This document shows, in pieces, positions 31,620 to 40,602 of a stretch of 64,000 nucleotides of DNA. Origin of the DNA: CAZCCV01 sp964497515. GTDB taxonomy: Bacteria > Armatimonadota > UBA5829 > DTLH01. Position 1 is the first letter of the stretch. Every line of letters begins with the position of its first letter. The translations under genes were made by a program, and so were the position numbers. The notes under the pieces are model-generated. The model had not been told where the DNA came from. It did not search any database and saw only the letters and a list, made by a program, of their open reading frames with translations. The stretch lies in assembly GCA_964497515.1 (NCBI GenBank), contig CAZCCV010000003.1, positions 62,001-126,000 of the forward strand. The letters are read 5' to 3'.

Positions 31620-33161
31620 ATGAATACATGGATTCTTACTCTTATAACGCTCATTCCGCTAATGGGAGCCATAATAGTGGCGTTTATCCCGAAAGAGCGG
31701 CAGAGCGCAGTGAAATGGACGTCTATCGTCATCAGCATGATCCCGCTGGGACTGGCAACGTGGCTTTGGTTTGCTTATCAGGCGACGACTGCAGGACAGT
31801 TCCCTCACTCTATTCAGTTCAAAGTTGATATTCCGTGGATTCCGCAGATCAATGTGCACTACCTTATGGGTGTGGATGGCATCAGTGTTCCGATGATCTT
31901 CCTCTCAGCGCTCCTTACGCCGATCTGTCTGATCTATTCACTGATAATCGAAAACAGGGCAAAAGAATACTACTTCCTCTTCCTGTTGCTCGAAACCGGA
32001 ATGATTGGAACATTCGTGGCGCTGGACTTCTTCCTGTTCTATGTGTTCTGGGAGCTTATGCTGGTGCCGATGTACTTCCTTATAGGTATCTGGGGCGGGC
32101 CAAGACGAGAGTACGCTGCTATCAAGTTCTTCCTTTATACTCTGGTCGGCAGCGTTGCAATGCTTCTTGCTATACTCGCGCTATACTTCACTTCCGAGCC
32201 ACATACATTCAATATGCTGACGATGGCCAATAGCGGGATGGATGCTGCACTCACTGCCAAATATGGGTTGGTTGCGGCGCCGCTCGTGTTCTGGGCATTG
32301 TTCCTAGGTTTTGCTATCAAAGTGCCTATATGGCCTTTCCATACCTGGCTTCCGGATGCTCACGTTGAGGCTCCAACGGCTGGTTCGGTCATCCTGGCTG
32401 GAGTGTTGCTGAAGATGGGAACCTACGGTTTCCTGCGTATTCTTCTGCCTATACTGCCGCAGACTTGCCAGCGTTTCTGGTTGCCGCTCGCACTGCTCGC
32501 GCTGATATCCATTATCTATGGTGCTCTCGTTGCAATGGCGCAAAAGGATCTGAAGAAGCTGATTGCGTATTCCAGCGTAAACCATATGGGTTACGTAATG
32601 CTCGGTATCGCGGCTGCAGTGTCTGTTACCAAAATGACGATAGACGATAGAGCTATGGCGCTAAACGGCGCTATGGTGCAGATGTTTGCCCACGGAATCA
32701 TCACGGGCGCGCTCTTCCTTCTGGTCGGAGTGATTTATGAGCGCGCGCACACCAGAGATTTGGATTCTTTTGGAGGGCTTGGCGCAAGGATTCCGGTTTT
32801 TGGAGGACTCTTCTGGGTGGCGTGTTTTGCGTCTCTCGGACTTCCGCCGCTCGCAGGGTTTATCGGCGAGTTCTTCGTGTTTAGAGGTGCTTTTGCGGCG
32901 AGTGTGCCGATCACTGCTTTAGCGACAATCGGCCTTGTTGTTACTGCGGCCTATCTGCTGTGGACGATCCAGAGGGTCTTGCTGGGGCCGCTTAACCCAA
33001 AGTATGAAAAGATGCGCGATGCTGATGGCAGAGAATTGATAAGTCTGGCGCCGCTGATGGTGCTGATGGTTCTCTTCGGCGTATTGCCAACGCTGTTGCT
33101 CCGCCTTCTGAACCCGGCATCTATCACAATTGCAAATATATTTGCCAATCTGGCGAAGTAG
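31620..33161 (+). CDS. nuoM: NADH-quinone oxidoreductase subunit M
   Basis: A ~513-residue antiporter-like subunit. VHYLMGVDGISVPMIFLSAL is near residue 80, FYVFWELMLVPMYFLIGIWG near 140, AIKVPIWPFHTWLPDAHVEA with PTAGSVILAGVLLKMGTYGF near 232, and KKLIAYSSVNHMGYVMLGIA near 312. TGAGGA at 31605-31610 supports the ATG at 31620. It lies 29 bases after nuoL. Confidence 0.97.
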   Translation: MNTWILTLITLIPLMGAIIVAFIPKERQSAVKWTSIVISMIPLGLATWLWFAYQATTAGQFPHSIQFKVDIPWIPQINVHYLMGVDGISVPMIFLSALLTPICLIYSLIIENRAKEYYFLFLLLETGMIGTFVALDFFLFYVFWELMLVPMYFLIGIWGGPRREYAAIKFFLYTLVGSVAMLLAILALYFTSEPHTFNMLTMANSGMDAALTAKYGLVAAPLVFWALFLGFAIKVPIWPFHTWLPDAHVEAPTAGSVILAGVLLKMGTYGFLRILLPILPQTCQRFWLPLALLALISIIYGALVAMAQKDLKKLIAYSSVNHMGYVMLGIAAAVSVTKMTIDDRAMALNGAMVQMFAHGIITGALFLLVGVIYERAHTRDLDSFGGLGARIPVFGGLFWVACFASLGLPPLAGFIGEFFVFRGAFAASVPITALATIGLVVTAAYLLWTIQRVLLGPLNPKYEKMRDADGRELISLAPLMVLMVLFGVLPTLLLRLLNPASITIANIFANLAK

Positions 33162-33168
33162 GCTGCAC

Positions 33169-34734
33169 ATGAGTAATCTTCCATTCGATTCGATATATGC
33201 GGCACCGGTCTTGATGCTGGGAGTATTCGGAATTGTTGTTCTGATACTCGGAGTTGCCGCCGACCGTCGGCCGAAGGGCAGACTCAACCACTTCCTGCCG
33301 CCGGAATACTTCTCTATTGCTCTGATGACTGCTGCCGTTGTGGTGACGGCAATCGCGCTTTGGAAATATTCCACGATGATTCCGATACAGTCCGTCGACT
33401 ATGTACGCAATATGGTTCACATCGACGCATTCGGCATCTTCTTCGGACTGATAGCGACAATTGGCACTCTCATAGTTATGGTTCTGTCGCTGGAATACTT
33501 TGGCGACCATAATACGAAACACCGCGCGGAATACTTCTCATTGCTGATCTTTGCCACAGCGGCGATTATGATTGTTGCAGTTGCTGCCGACCTGTTGATG
33601 ATCTATCTTTCGCTCGAGTTTTTGAGCCTTGCATCCTATGTTCTGGCATCGTATTGGAAGAACGACGAGAAATCGAGCGAAGCAGGTATCAAATATTTCC
33701 TGTTTGGTGCTATTTCCTCTGCGGTTATGCTCTACGGTATGTCGATGCTCTACGGCATTGCTGGTTCAACGAGTCTGAAGGCAGTGGCAGCTTCGATGAT
33801 CGATCCTATAAACAGCAGCACTGCTGCACTCGCTGCCGTAGTTATGGTTCTGGTCGGGCTGGGCTTCAAGCTGGCTCTTGTGCCGTTCCACTTGTGGGCT
33901 CCAGACACCTACGAAGGTGCGCCTACTCCGATTACTGCCTGGCTTTCGGTAGCATCGAAGGCGGGCGGTCTGGCGGTTGTAGCAAGATTCCTTCTGGTAG
34001 GTGTGCCCCTACAATGGGCCGAGGGTGCAGTTGCTCTGCAGAGTATAGACTGGTACTCTATTGTGCTGGTTCTCTCTGCGGTAAGTATGACACTTGGCAA
34101 CCTGGTGGCAATAACTCAGCACAACATTAAGAGGATGCTTGCCTATTCCAGCATCGCCCAGGTAGGTTACATGATGATAGGTATACTTGCCGCTGTAGCT
34201 GGGACACAGAGGCTAGCTCTAAGCACTACTTTCGATTCCTTCACAACAACTAACTACGGTTTTGCCGGTCTTCTGATCTACGCGGCCAGCTATCTGTTCA
34301 TGAACCTCGGCGCCTTTGCTGTTGCGATTGCGATTGAGCGCAAGTCGGGGAGTTCAGAGATTTCGTCGTTTACTGATCTTGGCCGCCGTGCACCGTTTCT
34401 TGCAGCGTCGCTGGTGGTATTCTTCCTGTCACTCGCAGGTATTCCACCAACAGCAGGCTTCATTGGCAAGCTGTACGTATTTGGAGGTGCGATTCAGACG
34501 GGCAGAACCGATCTTCTTATACTGGCACTCATTGCCATCGCGAACAGCGTGATATCGGTTTACTACTACTTCAACGTGGTGCGGGTGATGTATATGAAGG
34601 AACTCGACTCACCAGAACCGCTTCGTGCATCTGGTTCGTTGAAGACTGTGGTAGCTCTAATGCTGATAGTGGTTCTGGCTATCGGAGTGTTTGCGGGGCC
34701 GTTAATCCACCTTTCTCGAGGAGCTACTTTCTGA
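33169..34734 (+). CDS. nuoN: NADH-quinone oxidoreductase subunit N
   Basis: A ~521-residue antiporter-like subunit closing the operon. MIYLSLEFLSLASYVLASYW near residue 143, FKLALVPFHLWAPDTYEGAP near 232, NIKRMLAYSSIAQVGYMMIG near 318 and LAGIPPTAGFIGKLYVFGGA near 420 are NuoN landmarks. The ATG at 33169 starts 7 bases after the nuoM stop; an in-frame upstream start inside nuoM is less likely. Confidence 0.97.
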   Translation: MSNLPFDSIYAAPVLMLGVFGIVVLILGVAADRRPKGRLNHFLPPEYFSIALMTAAVVVTAIALWKYSTMIPIQSVDYVRNMVHIDAFGIFFGLIATIGTLIVMVLSLEYFGDHNTKHRAEYFSLLIFATAAIMIVAVAADLLMIYLSLEFLSLASYVLASYWKNDEKSSEAGIKYFLFGAISSAVMLYGMSMLYGIAGSTSLKAVAASMIDPINSSTAALAAVVMVLVGLGFKLALVPFHLWAPDTYEGAPTPITAWLSVASKAGGLAVVARFLLVGVPLQWAEGAVALQSIDWYSIVLVLSAVSMTLGNLVAITQHNIKRMLAYSSIAQVGYMMIGILAAVAGTQRLALSTTFDSFTTTNYGFAGLLIYAASYLFMNLGAFAVAIAIERKSGSSEISSFTDLGRRAPFLAASLVVFFLSLAGIPPTAGFIGKLYVFGGAIQTGRTDLLILALIAIANSVISVYYYFNVVRVMYMKELDSPEPLRASGSLKTVVALMLIVVLAIGVFAGPLIHLSRGATF

Positions 34735-34819
34735 GATCGTAGATCCAAAATCATAGGGTGTGAAAACGAGACGCGACACTATTGAATCGCAGCAATACTG
34801 CGAATTATACACCAAAATC

Positions 34820-34861
34820 TGTGGATAACCTGATACTTTTCCACAGGTTATTTGTGGAAAA
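34820..34861. other. Cluster of DnaA-box-like sequences with inverted repeats
   Basis: Three 9-mers lie within 42 bases: TGTGGATAA (34820-34828), the exact complement of TTATCCACA; TTTTCCACA (34837-34845); and TGTGGAAAA (34853-34861). The last two fit the relaxed consensus TTWTNCACA. ATAACCTG/CAGGTTAT (34825-34832 with 34844-34851) also forms an inverted repeat, so part of the signal may be a terminator between the convergent nuo and zinc-ribbon units. Confidence 0.5.
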
Positions 34862-35255
34862 ACTCGGGGATGACGTGGATCTCTACGTGCAGAATTTTTA
34901 GAATTGCAGCAATTACAGTAAGGCTGACCAGACCCGATATTGCCATAACCCTGCCGGTTGTCCGCTGCTCTTTGTCCTTTGCCAGGATCGAATACAATAC
35001 TCCCACAGGTAAGGCCAAATAGGGAACCAGCACTCCTGACCCAACAGCAAGCCAACGTGCGAATCTGCTGAACTTCGTTACAGAGAGCTTTGGCTCTACC
35101 GAAAACCCAAACATCTCTTCAGATATGCTGTCTGAATAGCAGATTAAACAGAACTCGTCTGTAATGCACTTCTCGCATACCCGACGACCGCATTTGGGAC
35201 ACGGCCACTTACTCTCGTTCTGTTGGCAAATTTCACACGTCGGCTTTGTGTTCAC
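34848..35255 (-). CDS. Zinc-ribbon membrane protein, hypothetical
   Basis: A 135-residue protein. The first ~40 residues contain four Cys pairs (CEIC, CPKC, CEKC, CLIC), like a B-box or double zinc ribbon. Two hydrophobic helices follow (FARWLAVGSGVLVPYLALPV and VMAISGLVSLTVIAAILKIL) and the tail is short. No function is known. It lies 8 bases downstream of apgM and is the last gene of the minus-strand operon. Confidence 0.75.
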   Translation of the reverse strand: MNTKPTCEICQQNESKWPCPKCGRRVCEKCITDEFCLICYSDSISEEMFGFSVEPKLSVTKFSRFARWLAVGSGVLVPYLALPVGVLYSILAKDKEQRTTGRVMAISGLVSLTVIAAILKILHVEIHVIPEFFHK

Positions 35256-35263
35256 TCTTACTG

Positions 35264-36502
35264 CTACGCTCCGAACTTTTCTTGAACTGTCATTAGCTGC
35301 GTGATGATGTTCATAATGTCTGTGCCTCTTATTCTATGAACACTGCCTTTCGCAGCAGATCGTTCACCGAATGTTTGAACATCGTCTGTCCTCACACCCG
35401 GACCCCAGAAGACTATCGGAACAGGGTCACCGGAATGATCTTTCACGGCAACAGGTGTCGAGTGGTCTGCTGTCAACACGATATATGTATCAGCATCGCA
35501 GTTATCAACAAGATACTTTACCATCTCGTCGAGCTTTGCGATCAGTTCAATCTTTGCCTGCGGTTTTGCATCGTGTCCGCCAACATCGGCACCCTTCACG
35601 TTGCAAAGGACAAAGTTGTGTGAATCGAAAGCGCGAACAATGGCTTTTGCCATAGCTATGAGATCAGAATCAAGTCCGCCTGTCGCCTCAGGAACTTCAA
35701 TATTCTGCATCCCCACGTACTGCGCCACGCCTTTGATCAACCCGGTTTCAGCCACGCAAGCGCTTTTTATGTTGCATTGCTCATTGATCGGCGTGAGATG
35801 CGGGGCAAGGCCTGCACCTCTCGGCAGGATGATATTCGCCGGGTTCAAGCCTTTGGATTCGCGATTCTTGTTGACCGGATGGTCTTTCAGGGCAGCGTAA
35901 GACCGCTTCACGAACTCGTTTACAATACGAGCAGTTTTGACACTGGCGGTATCATCTGGGTCGATAGCTGTTGACTCGTGGACTTTGGCATCTTCAACGT
36001 GTGGATCGGTATCGGTTATAGCCGCGCCGAGCCCAGGCCCTCTAAGCACCATTGCACATCGGTGCGCAACGGACTTTTTAAACAGACACGTAACGTCTTC
36101 TATCTGCATTCCGTTCAAATCTGCGGCGAGTTCGTGAGTGCCTTCGGTAATCCGTCCAGCTCGTCTATCTACGACGGTCATATCATCGGTAACAGTCGTA
36201 AAATTGCAGCGGAATGCGATGTCTCCGTGCTGAACATCCATTCCGATTCCGGCTGCCTCGAACGGCCCTCTGCCTGTATAGACTTTATGGGGATCGTAAC
36301 CCAGGATTGCAAGATGCGAAGTGTCGCTCCCGGCTCTTATACCAGGAGCTATCGGATCCATAATTCCGCACTCGCCTTCAGCCGCCAGGCGGTCTATGTT
36401 TGGTTTATTCGCAGCTTCAAGTGGAGTCTTTCCACCCAGTTCCGGCACTGGCCGGTCTCCTAACCCATCACCGATGAGTAGTATTGCTTTCGGTCCTTCC
36501 AT
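35264..36502 (-). CDS. apgM: 2,3-bisphosphoglycerate-independent phosphoglycerate mutase, archaeal type
   Basis: A ~412-residue alkaline-phosphatase-superfamily enzyme interconverting 3- and 2-phosphoglycerate. Metal-binding and catalytic stretches are LIGDGLGDRPVPELGGKTPL, GIRAGSDTSHLAILGYDP with the phosphorylated Ser expected in this segment, DVGGHDAKPQAKIELI and VLTADHSTPVAVKDHSGDP. It matches the ApgM type rather than GpmI, with normal length. GGAGGATATACA before the ATG at 36502 decides the start. Confidence 0.95.
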   Translation of the reverse strand: MEGPKAILLIGDGLGDRPVPELGGKTPLEAANKPNIDRLAAEGECGIMDPIAPGIRAGSDTSHLAILGYDPHKVYTGRGPFEAAGIGMDVQHGDIAFRCNFTTVTDDMTVVDRRAGRITEGTHELAADLNGMQIEDVTCLFKKSVAHRCAMVLRGPGLGAAITDTDPHVEDAKVHESTAIDPDDTASVKTARIVNEFVKRSYAALKDHPVNKNRESKGLNPANIILPRGAGLAPHLTPINEQCNIKSACVAETGLIKGVAQYVGMQNIEVPEATGGLDSDLIAMAKAIVRAFDSHNFVLCNVKGADVGGHDAKPQAKIELIAKLDEMVKYLVDNCDADTYIVLTADHSTPVAVKDHSGDPVPIVFWGPGVRTDDVQTFGERSAAKGSVHRIRGTDIMNIITQLMTVQEKFGA

Positions 36503-36603
36503 TGTATATCCTCCAAGATTGGCGCAGTTATCAATAATGTGGGGTGTGCAACGATCGGGCATCTTGCTTCAGCAGTTCGCAAGACAAAAACGAAGGATTC
36601 GCT

Positions 36604-37329
36604 TTATCCCGTCACTGTTACAGTCGCCGCAGAGACAACCCGCAGTTCATCTGCATCGGTCTCAACTATGAGTGCGCCCGTATCGTCGACTCCGGCAGCC
36701 TTTCCGCTGATGGCCTTGCCATCTCCAAGCGCAACGGTGACCGTGCGCCCCGTAGTTTCCTCGAGTTTTCGCCACTCTTCAAGTGTTCTGCCAAACCCTC
36801 TAGCCCGGAAAACACTGTAGGCTATGTCCAGATCTGCCAAGAGTGACTTCAGAACATCCTCGAGATCAACTTCTCTGCCGAGTTCTATCGCTGCACTGGT
36901 TGCCGTTTCCACAATCTCTTTTGGTAACTCTACCCAGTTCAGGTTCAACCCAATGCCAAGAACAACCGCATCGCCAGCTGTCTCGATCATTATCCCCGCA
37001 ATTTTCTTGCCCTGAACGCGGACATCGTTCGGCCATTTGATTCTGGCGTCGAGTCCGAGATTTGCCCGGATAGTGCCAGCTATTGCAACTGCAGCCACAA
37101 ATGCAAGCTCACCGAGTCGCTCGTGCGGCAGATTTGGCTGCAACACCACCGACATTAGGAGATTGCTGCCAAGTGGGGAAACCCAGGTTCTGCCTCTGCT
37201 CCCTTTCCCACTGGTCTGTTCTGCCGCCACAACAACAGTGCCTTCGGCAGCCCCTTCAGAAGCAAGTGTGCGAGCTATATCGTTCGTCGACCCAACCGTG
37301 TCATAACGGTGGATCGCACACCCAATCAT
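36604..37329 (-). CDS. birA: Biotin-[acetyl-CoA-carboxylase] ligase
   Basis: A 241-residue class I biotin protein ligase without the N-terminal DNA-binding domain of E. coli BirA, so it is probably not a repressor. YDTVGSTNDIARTLA, TSGKGSRGRTWVSPLGSNLL with MSVVLQP, and IKWPNDVRVQGKKIAGIMIE are the catalytic landmarks. The C-terminal SH3-like domain contains GRTVTVALGDGKAISGKA. It overlaps nadC by 4 bases. It attaches biotin to BCCP; bioY at 3.4 kb would supply biotin. Confidence 0.96.
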   Translation of the reverse strand: MIGCAIHRYDTVGSTNDIARTLASEGAAEGTVVVAAEQTSGKGSRGRTWVSPLGSNLLMSVVLQPNLPHERLGELAFVAAVAIAGTIRANLGLDARIKWPNDVRVQGKKIAGIMIETAGDAVVLGIGLNLNWVELPKEIVETATSAAIELGREVDLEDVLKSLLADLDIAYSVFRARGFGRTLEEWRKLEETTGRTVTVALGDGKAISGKAAGVDDTGALIVETDADELRVVSAATVTVTG

Positions 37330-38162
37330 TGCTGAAAATCCATACCTATATCCAGCGCCCTCACTGAGTGTGTCAGTGCGCCGACAGAAATCAGATCAAC
37401 GCCAGTCGATGCTATTGCAGCTACAGAGTTCTCATCAACTCCGCCCGATGCTTCCAGCGCAGCTCGACCGGCAGTAATATCCACGGCTTTCTTTATGGTC
37501 TTCGTGTCCATATTGTCGAGCAGAACAGCGTCTGCACAGGCAGACAGTGCTTCGTTCAGTTCGTCCAGATTGCGAACTTCCACTTCCACTTTGAGTGTGT
37601 GAGGAGCCCCCTGTTTGGCGGCTTCAACAGCTTTGCCTACACCTCCGGCAGCCACAATGTGGTTGTCCTTAATCAGAATTCCATCAAACAGCCCGAATCG
37701 GTGGTTTTGGCCTCCGCCGACACGCACGGCGTACTTCTCTAATGCGCGAAGTCCGGGAGTCGTCTTTCGCGTATCGACAATTCGCGCCTTGGTGCCAGCA
37801 ACCATCTCAACGAAACGTGCTGTTTTAGTAGCAATGCCGGAAAGCCGCTGCAAAAAGTTCAGCGCTACCCTTTCTCCTGCCAGAAGAGAACGGCTCTTGC
37901 CCTCAACAACCGCCAGAATATCTCCAGGAGTAACCCGATCGCCGTCTTTTAGCTTTCGGTTGAAAACAACGATCGGATCCACTGCCTTAAATGCCAACTC
38001 TGCGATATCCATACCTGCGACAACCCCGTTTTCGCGCGCTGAAATAGCAGCTCGCCCCAGGGATCGTTCAGGAACGGTTAGTGTCGCTGTGATGTCGCCA
38101 GAACCAATATCCTCTGCCAAGGCAGATTCTACTATCGCTCTGATTGTCATCAAGTCAATCAT
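37326..38162 (-). CDS. nadC: Nicotinate-nucleotide pyrophosphorylase (carboxylating)
   Basis: A 278-residue quinolinate phosphoribosyltransferase of NAD synthesis. EDIGSGDITATLTVPE, LNFLQRLSGIATKTARFV, DTRKTTPGLRALEKYAVRVG with GGQNHRFGLFDGILIKDNHI, and ASGGVDENSVAAIASTGVDL are diagnostic. No nadA/nadB is adjacent. The nadC-birA pairing is seen in several phyla. It lies 18 bases downstream of the SurA-like gene. Confidence 0.97.
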   Translation of the reverse strand: MIDLMTIRAIVESALAEDIGSGDITATLTVPERSLGRAAISARENGVVAGMDIAELAFKAVDPIVVFNRKLKDGDRVTPGDILAVVEGKSRSLLAGERVALNFLQRLSGIATKTARFVEMVAGTKARIVDTRKTTPGLRALEKYAVRVGGGQNHRFGLFDGILIKDNHIVAAGGVGKAVEAAKQGAPHTLKVEVEVRNLDELNEALSACADAVLLDNMDTKTIKKAVDITAGRAALEASGGVDENSVAAIASTGVDLISVGALTHSVRALDIGMDFQQ

Positions 38163-38180
38163 TGAGTGACGCCTCCGCGA

Positions 38181-39083
38181 TTATCTCATCTGTCTGAATG
38201 CCTTTTCAGCCTGCTTCATCAGTTTATCATCGATCGTAACTTTTGCATCGCGTCGTGCATCTTCAAAGAGCTTCATATAGTCCTTGTCGCTGTAAGCCTT
38301 GCGAAGCGCCAATTCTCCGCGGATTACTTCCTTCGCCTCATCAAGACTTATCTTCACCGCAGCAATCTTCTTTAGCGGCTGCAGCAACACCCACGCGGGT
38401 TCGCCGGTAGGGCCATCAACCTTAATGGGTTCGCTCACTTTGTCCATCGGTGTATCAAAAGCGGCTTTTGCGATTTCTGGGAGAACCTCAGGGCCAGACT
38501 TCGGGATGACCATAGAACCCATTGCCTGATGATCCTCGCCGGACTCGGCGCCGATTTCCTCGAGAGTCTTTCCGCTCTTTATTTTCTTTGAGGCTTCCTT
38601 TGCTGCCTTTTCGTTCATGAAGAGTACGATTTCCGCTTTTGTTCTCTCCGGCAGATCATAGCCTTTCTGCTCATAGGCCTCTTTAATCTCGTCTTCTGTT
38701 ATCTCTTTGCCAAACATCTTGACCGCAATGTTTGTCTTGGCCTGGACAACCACAAACTGTGCTTTCAGGTCGTCCTTGGTCGCTCCGTTCTCAGCAAGCT
38801 GATCGTAGATGTCAGTCAGCTTGCTAAAGGTATCGAGGCGCTTCTGAACCTGTTCATCAGTTGGCTCGACTCCCTGATCCTTCGCAATTTGAAGAGTCAG
38901 TTGATCATCGAGCATTTGAGCGAGCGCGCGTACACCAACCTGAGCTCGCATATAGTTTACAAAATCATCGCCGGAAACCACCTGTCCGTTAATCTCCGCA
39001 ACTTTCGGCTGACCGCAGCCGGCCAAGACCGTTGCCAAGACTATGGCCAGGGCAACATAGATAGGTACACGCTTCTTGAACAA
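38181..39083 (-). CDS. SurA/PrsA-like chaperone lipoprotein
   Basis: A 300-residue protein with signal peptide and lipobox (VLAGC, Cys ~23). A SurA-N-like helical region follows (AEINGQVVSGDDFVNYMRAQ to KEITEDEIKEAYEQKG), then a degenerate parvulin-like part (KAEIVLFMNEKAAKEASKKI, then SGKTLEEIGAESGED) and a C-terminal helix. Proteins of this build assist folding of exported proteins. The PPIase domain is short, so it may be a chaperone without isomerase activity. The start is TTG with AAAGGATC upstream. It is first in the operon continuing to nadC, birA, apgM and the zinc-ribbon gene. Confidence 0.82.
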   Translation of the reverse strand: MFKKRVPIYVALAIVLATVLAGCGQPKVAEINGQVVSGDDFVNYMRAQVGVRALAQMLDDQLTLQIAKDQGVEPTDEQVQKRLDTFSKLTDIYDQLAENGATKDDLKAQFVVVQAKTNIAVKMFGKEITEDEIKEAYEQKGYDLPERTKAEIVLFMNEKAAKEASKKIKSGKTLEEIGAESGEDHQAMGSMVIPKSGPEVLPEIAKAAFDTPMDKVSEPIKVDGPTGEPAWVLLQPLKKIAAVKISLDEAKEVIRGELALRKAYSDKDYMKLFEDARRDAKVTIDDKLMKQAEKAFRQMR

Positions 39084-39163
39084 AGTAATGTGATCCTTTC
39101 GAGTTTTTGATATCTATAATACGGAATAGCCGGCGCTGAAGTTGCTGGCCGGACACTTACTCA

Positions 39164-39192
39164 ATTATAGAGCCTCCAGCATACGAACGCAA
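39164..39192 (-). promoter_or_regulatory. Promoter of the SurA-like/nadC/birA/apgM operon
   Basis: On the minus strand TTGCGT (complement of 39187-39192), a 17-base spacer and consensus TATAAT (complement of 39164-39169). Confidence 0.7.
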
Positions 39193-39270
39193 CCGCTGCA
39201 CGAGTTGCGCTCTGCTTCAGGTGCAAGTGGAATGAAGTAATATTTTGAGGTATTGAGGTGGGGAGGGGAA

Positions 39271-39308
39271 TGCAGAATGGCATGCAGGCTCTTTCTAGCC
39301 ATTCTGCA
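39271..39308 (-). terminator. Hairpin after the 39332 gene
   Basis: An 11-bp perfect stem TGCAGAATGGC / GCCATTCTGCA (39271-39281 with 39298-39308), 24 bases past the minus-strand stop. No T run is present. The remaining 39084-39331 gap holds only the operon promoter. Confidence 0.6.
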
Positions 39309-39331
39309 CTCACCCGATGCGGAGTTTGCTG

Positions 39332-39733
39332 CTACTCGTCTGCGACCCTTACATAATGCAGTTTCGGATTTGCCGGGTCGTCAAGGAGCATGACGGCTCG
39401 GACCCGTTGCCGATCTTTGGCAAGATCACGCGCTTCATCGAATGTTCTGAGAACAGAAATGCAGTCAGTGACAGAACCGTGCTTGGCTGCTGCATTTATA
39501 AATTTACGGCAATAGTCGAGTGTAGAAAAAGTGACCAGTCCAAACGCACTAGGGTCTTCCGGAATCAATCGACAAGCATAAGTGCCGCGATCAGGATAGT
39601 GGATGCACCATAATAACCGCGGAAACTCATCTGCTACTGGAAACCAGTCGATCAGACCTTCTATACTGCGCTGGCATTCATCTAGGTTATCAGGAATATC
39701 AAAAATCCAATCATCGCGCCTATTGTGTTCCAT
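39332..39733 (-). CDS. Hypothetical protein
   Basis: A ~133-residue soluble protein starting at the ATG behind GGAGGGCTTAT. It opens with MEHNRRDDWIFDIPDNLDEC and contains DWFPVADEFPRLLWCIHYPD and FSTLDYCRKFINAAAKHGS. No family is recognised. It is Trp/Asp rich and has no signal peptide or membrane segment. A longer in-frame reading up to 39880 lacks a ribosome-binding site. It is divergent from the PilZ gene. Confidence 0.6.
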   Translation of the reverse strand: MEHNRRDDWIFDIPDNLDECQRSIEGLIDWFPVADEFPRLLWCIHYPDRGTYACRLIPEDPSAFGLVTFSTLDYCRKFINAAAKHGSVTDCISVLRTFDEARDLAKDRQRVRAVMLLDDPANPKLHYVRVADE

Positions 39734-39920
39734 ATAAGCCCTCCATTGGCGCAGAATAATGTCCTGTATCAAAATGCAATGATTAAGAACGCATGTATTG
39801 TCTATGCAAGATTCGGGCAAATGCGATTGGCACAAATACCAGTTTTGTGCCGTCTGACAATTGGAGAACGCTGTGTTCATATAGCAATCCTATATGGAAT
39901 ACTAGCTACAGCAGTTCAAT

Positions 39921-40598
39921 ATGGTAATGACAGCTAATCAACCCAATGGATCAAGCAAGTGCCTCGATGTTGATCTCGCACGAATTTTTCCCATTAACGA
40001 GCGAGTTCAGCTCAACATCGACGGCCGCACGTATGCCAGCCGCGTTGAGGATGTCTATCCGGATCACGTTGTCGTTGCTGCTCCCATTCATCGCGGGAAG
40101 ATAGTAAGCACCCGAAAAGACTCCTCTGTAACAGTCGGTGTCGTGTACAAAGACACCTATCACGAGTTCGATGGCAGAATAGGAGAAGAGTTAAGGGGGC
40201 AAGTGCCGACTATAGTTCTATCGCACCTTCACAGTTGTGTGCAGCCCGAACGTCGTCACTACATACGTATCAATCACGTTGTTTCGGTCAACTTTCGACT
40301 TTCCACTGCAACAGGACCTTGGGAGGTAGCTGAGAGTATCGATATTGGCGGAGGTGGTATCAGGGTTGCTCGCAGCATAGATACCCGAATCGCAAGCGGG
40401 GACATCGTCGATGTCAGGTTGTTTATACCTGGATTGCAGCAGATTAGTGCGGCGTGCCGTGTCCTTCGTGTAAATCATACTGCAGGAGTCGGTGGACCGT
40501 ATGGTTATTGGGCTGCCGAGTTTACTCAAATCCCTCCAAAGAACCGCTCCGATCTCGTGCGTTACGTGGAAAAGGTCTTTAACAGTGCAACTGGATGA
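39921..40598 (+). CDS. PilZ domain protein, YcgR-like
   Basis: A 225-residue cytosolic protein with an N-terminal PilZN/YcgR-like barrel (~20-105) and a C-terminal PilZ domain (~110-215). The c-di-GMP motifs are present: ERRHYIR (RxxxR type) near residue 112 and DIGGGGIRV (the D/N-x-S-x-x-G region, with Gly in place of Ser) near residue 142. Such proteins act as c-di-GMP brakes or adaptors for flagella, pili or polysaccharide. No motility or cyclase gene is adjacent. Start choice is weak: ATG 39921 or 39927, neither with a good ribosome-binding site. Confidence 0.85.
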   Translation: MVMTANQPNGSSKCLDVDLARIFPINERVQLNIDGRTYASRVEDVYPDHVVVAAPIHRGKIVSTRKDSSVTVGVVYKDTYHEFDGRIGEELRGQVPTIVLSHLHSCVQPERRHYIRINHVVSVNFRLSTATGPWEVAESIDIGGGGIRVARSIDTRIASGDIVDVRLFIPGLQQISAACRVLRVNHTAGVGGPYGYWAAEFTQIPPKNRSDLVRYVEKVFNSATG

Positions 40599-40602
40599 GC
40601 CC

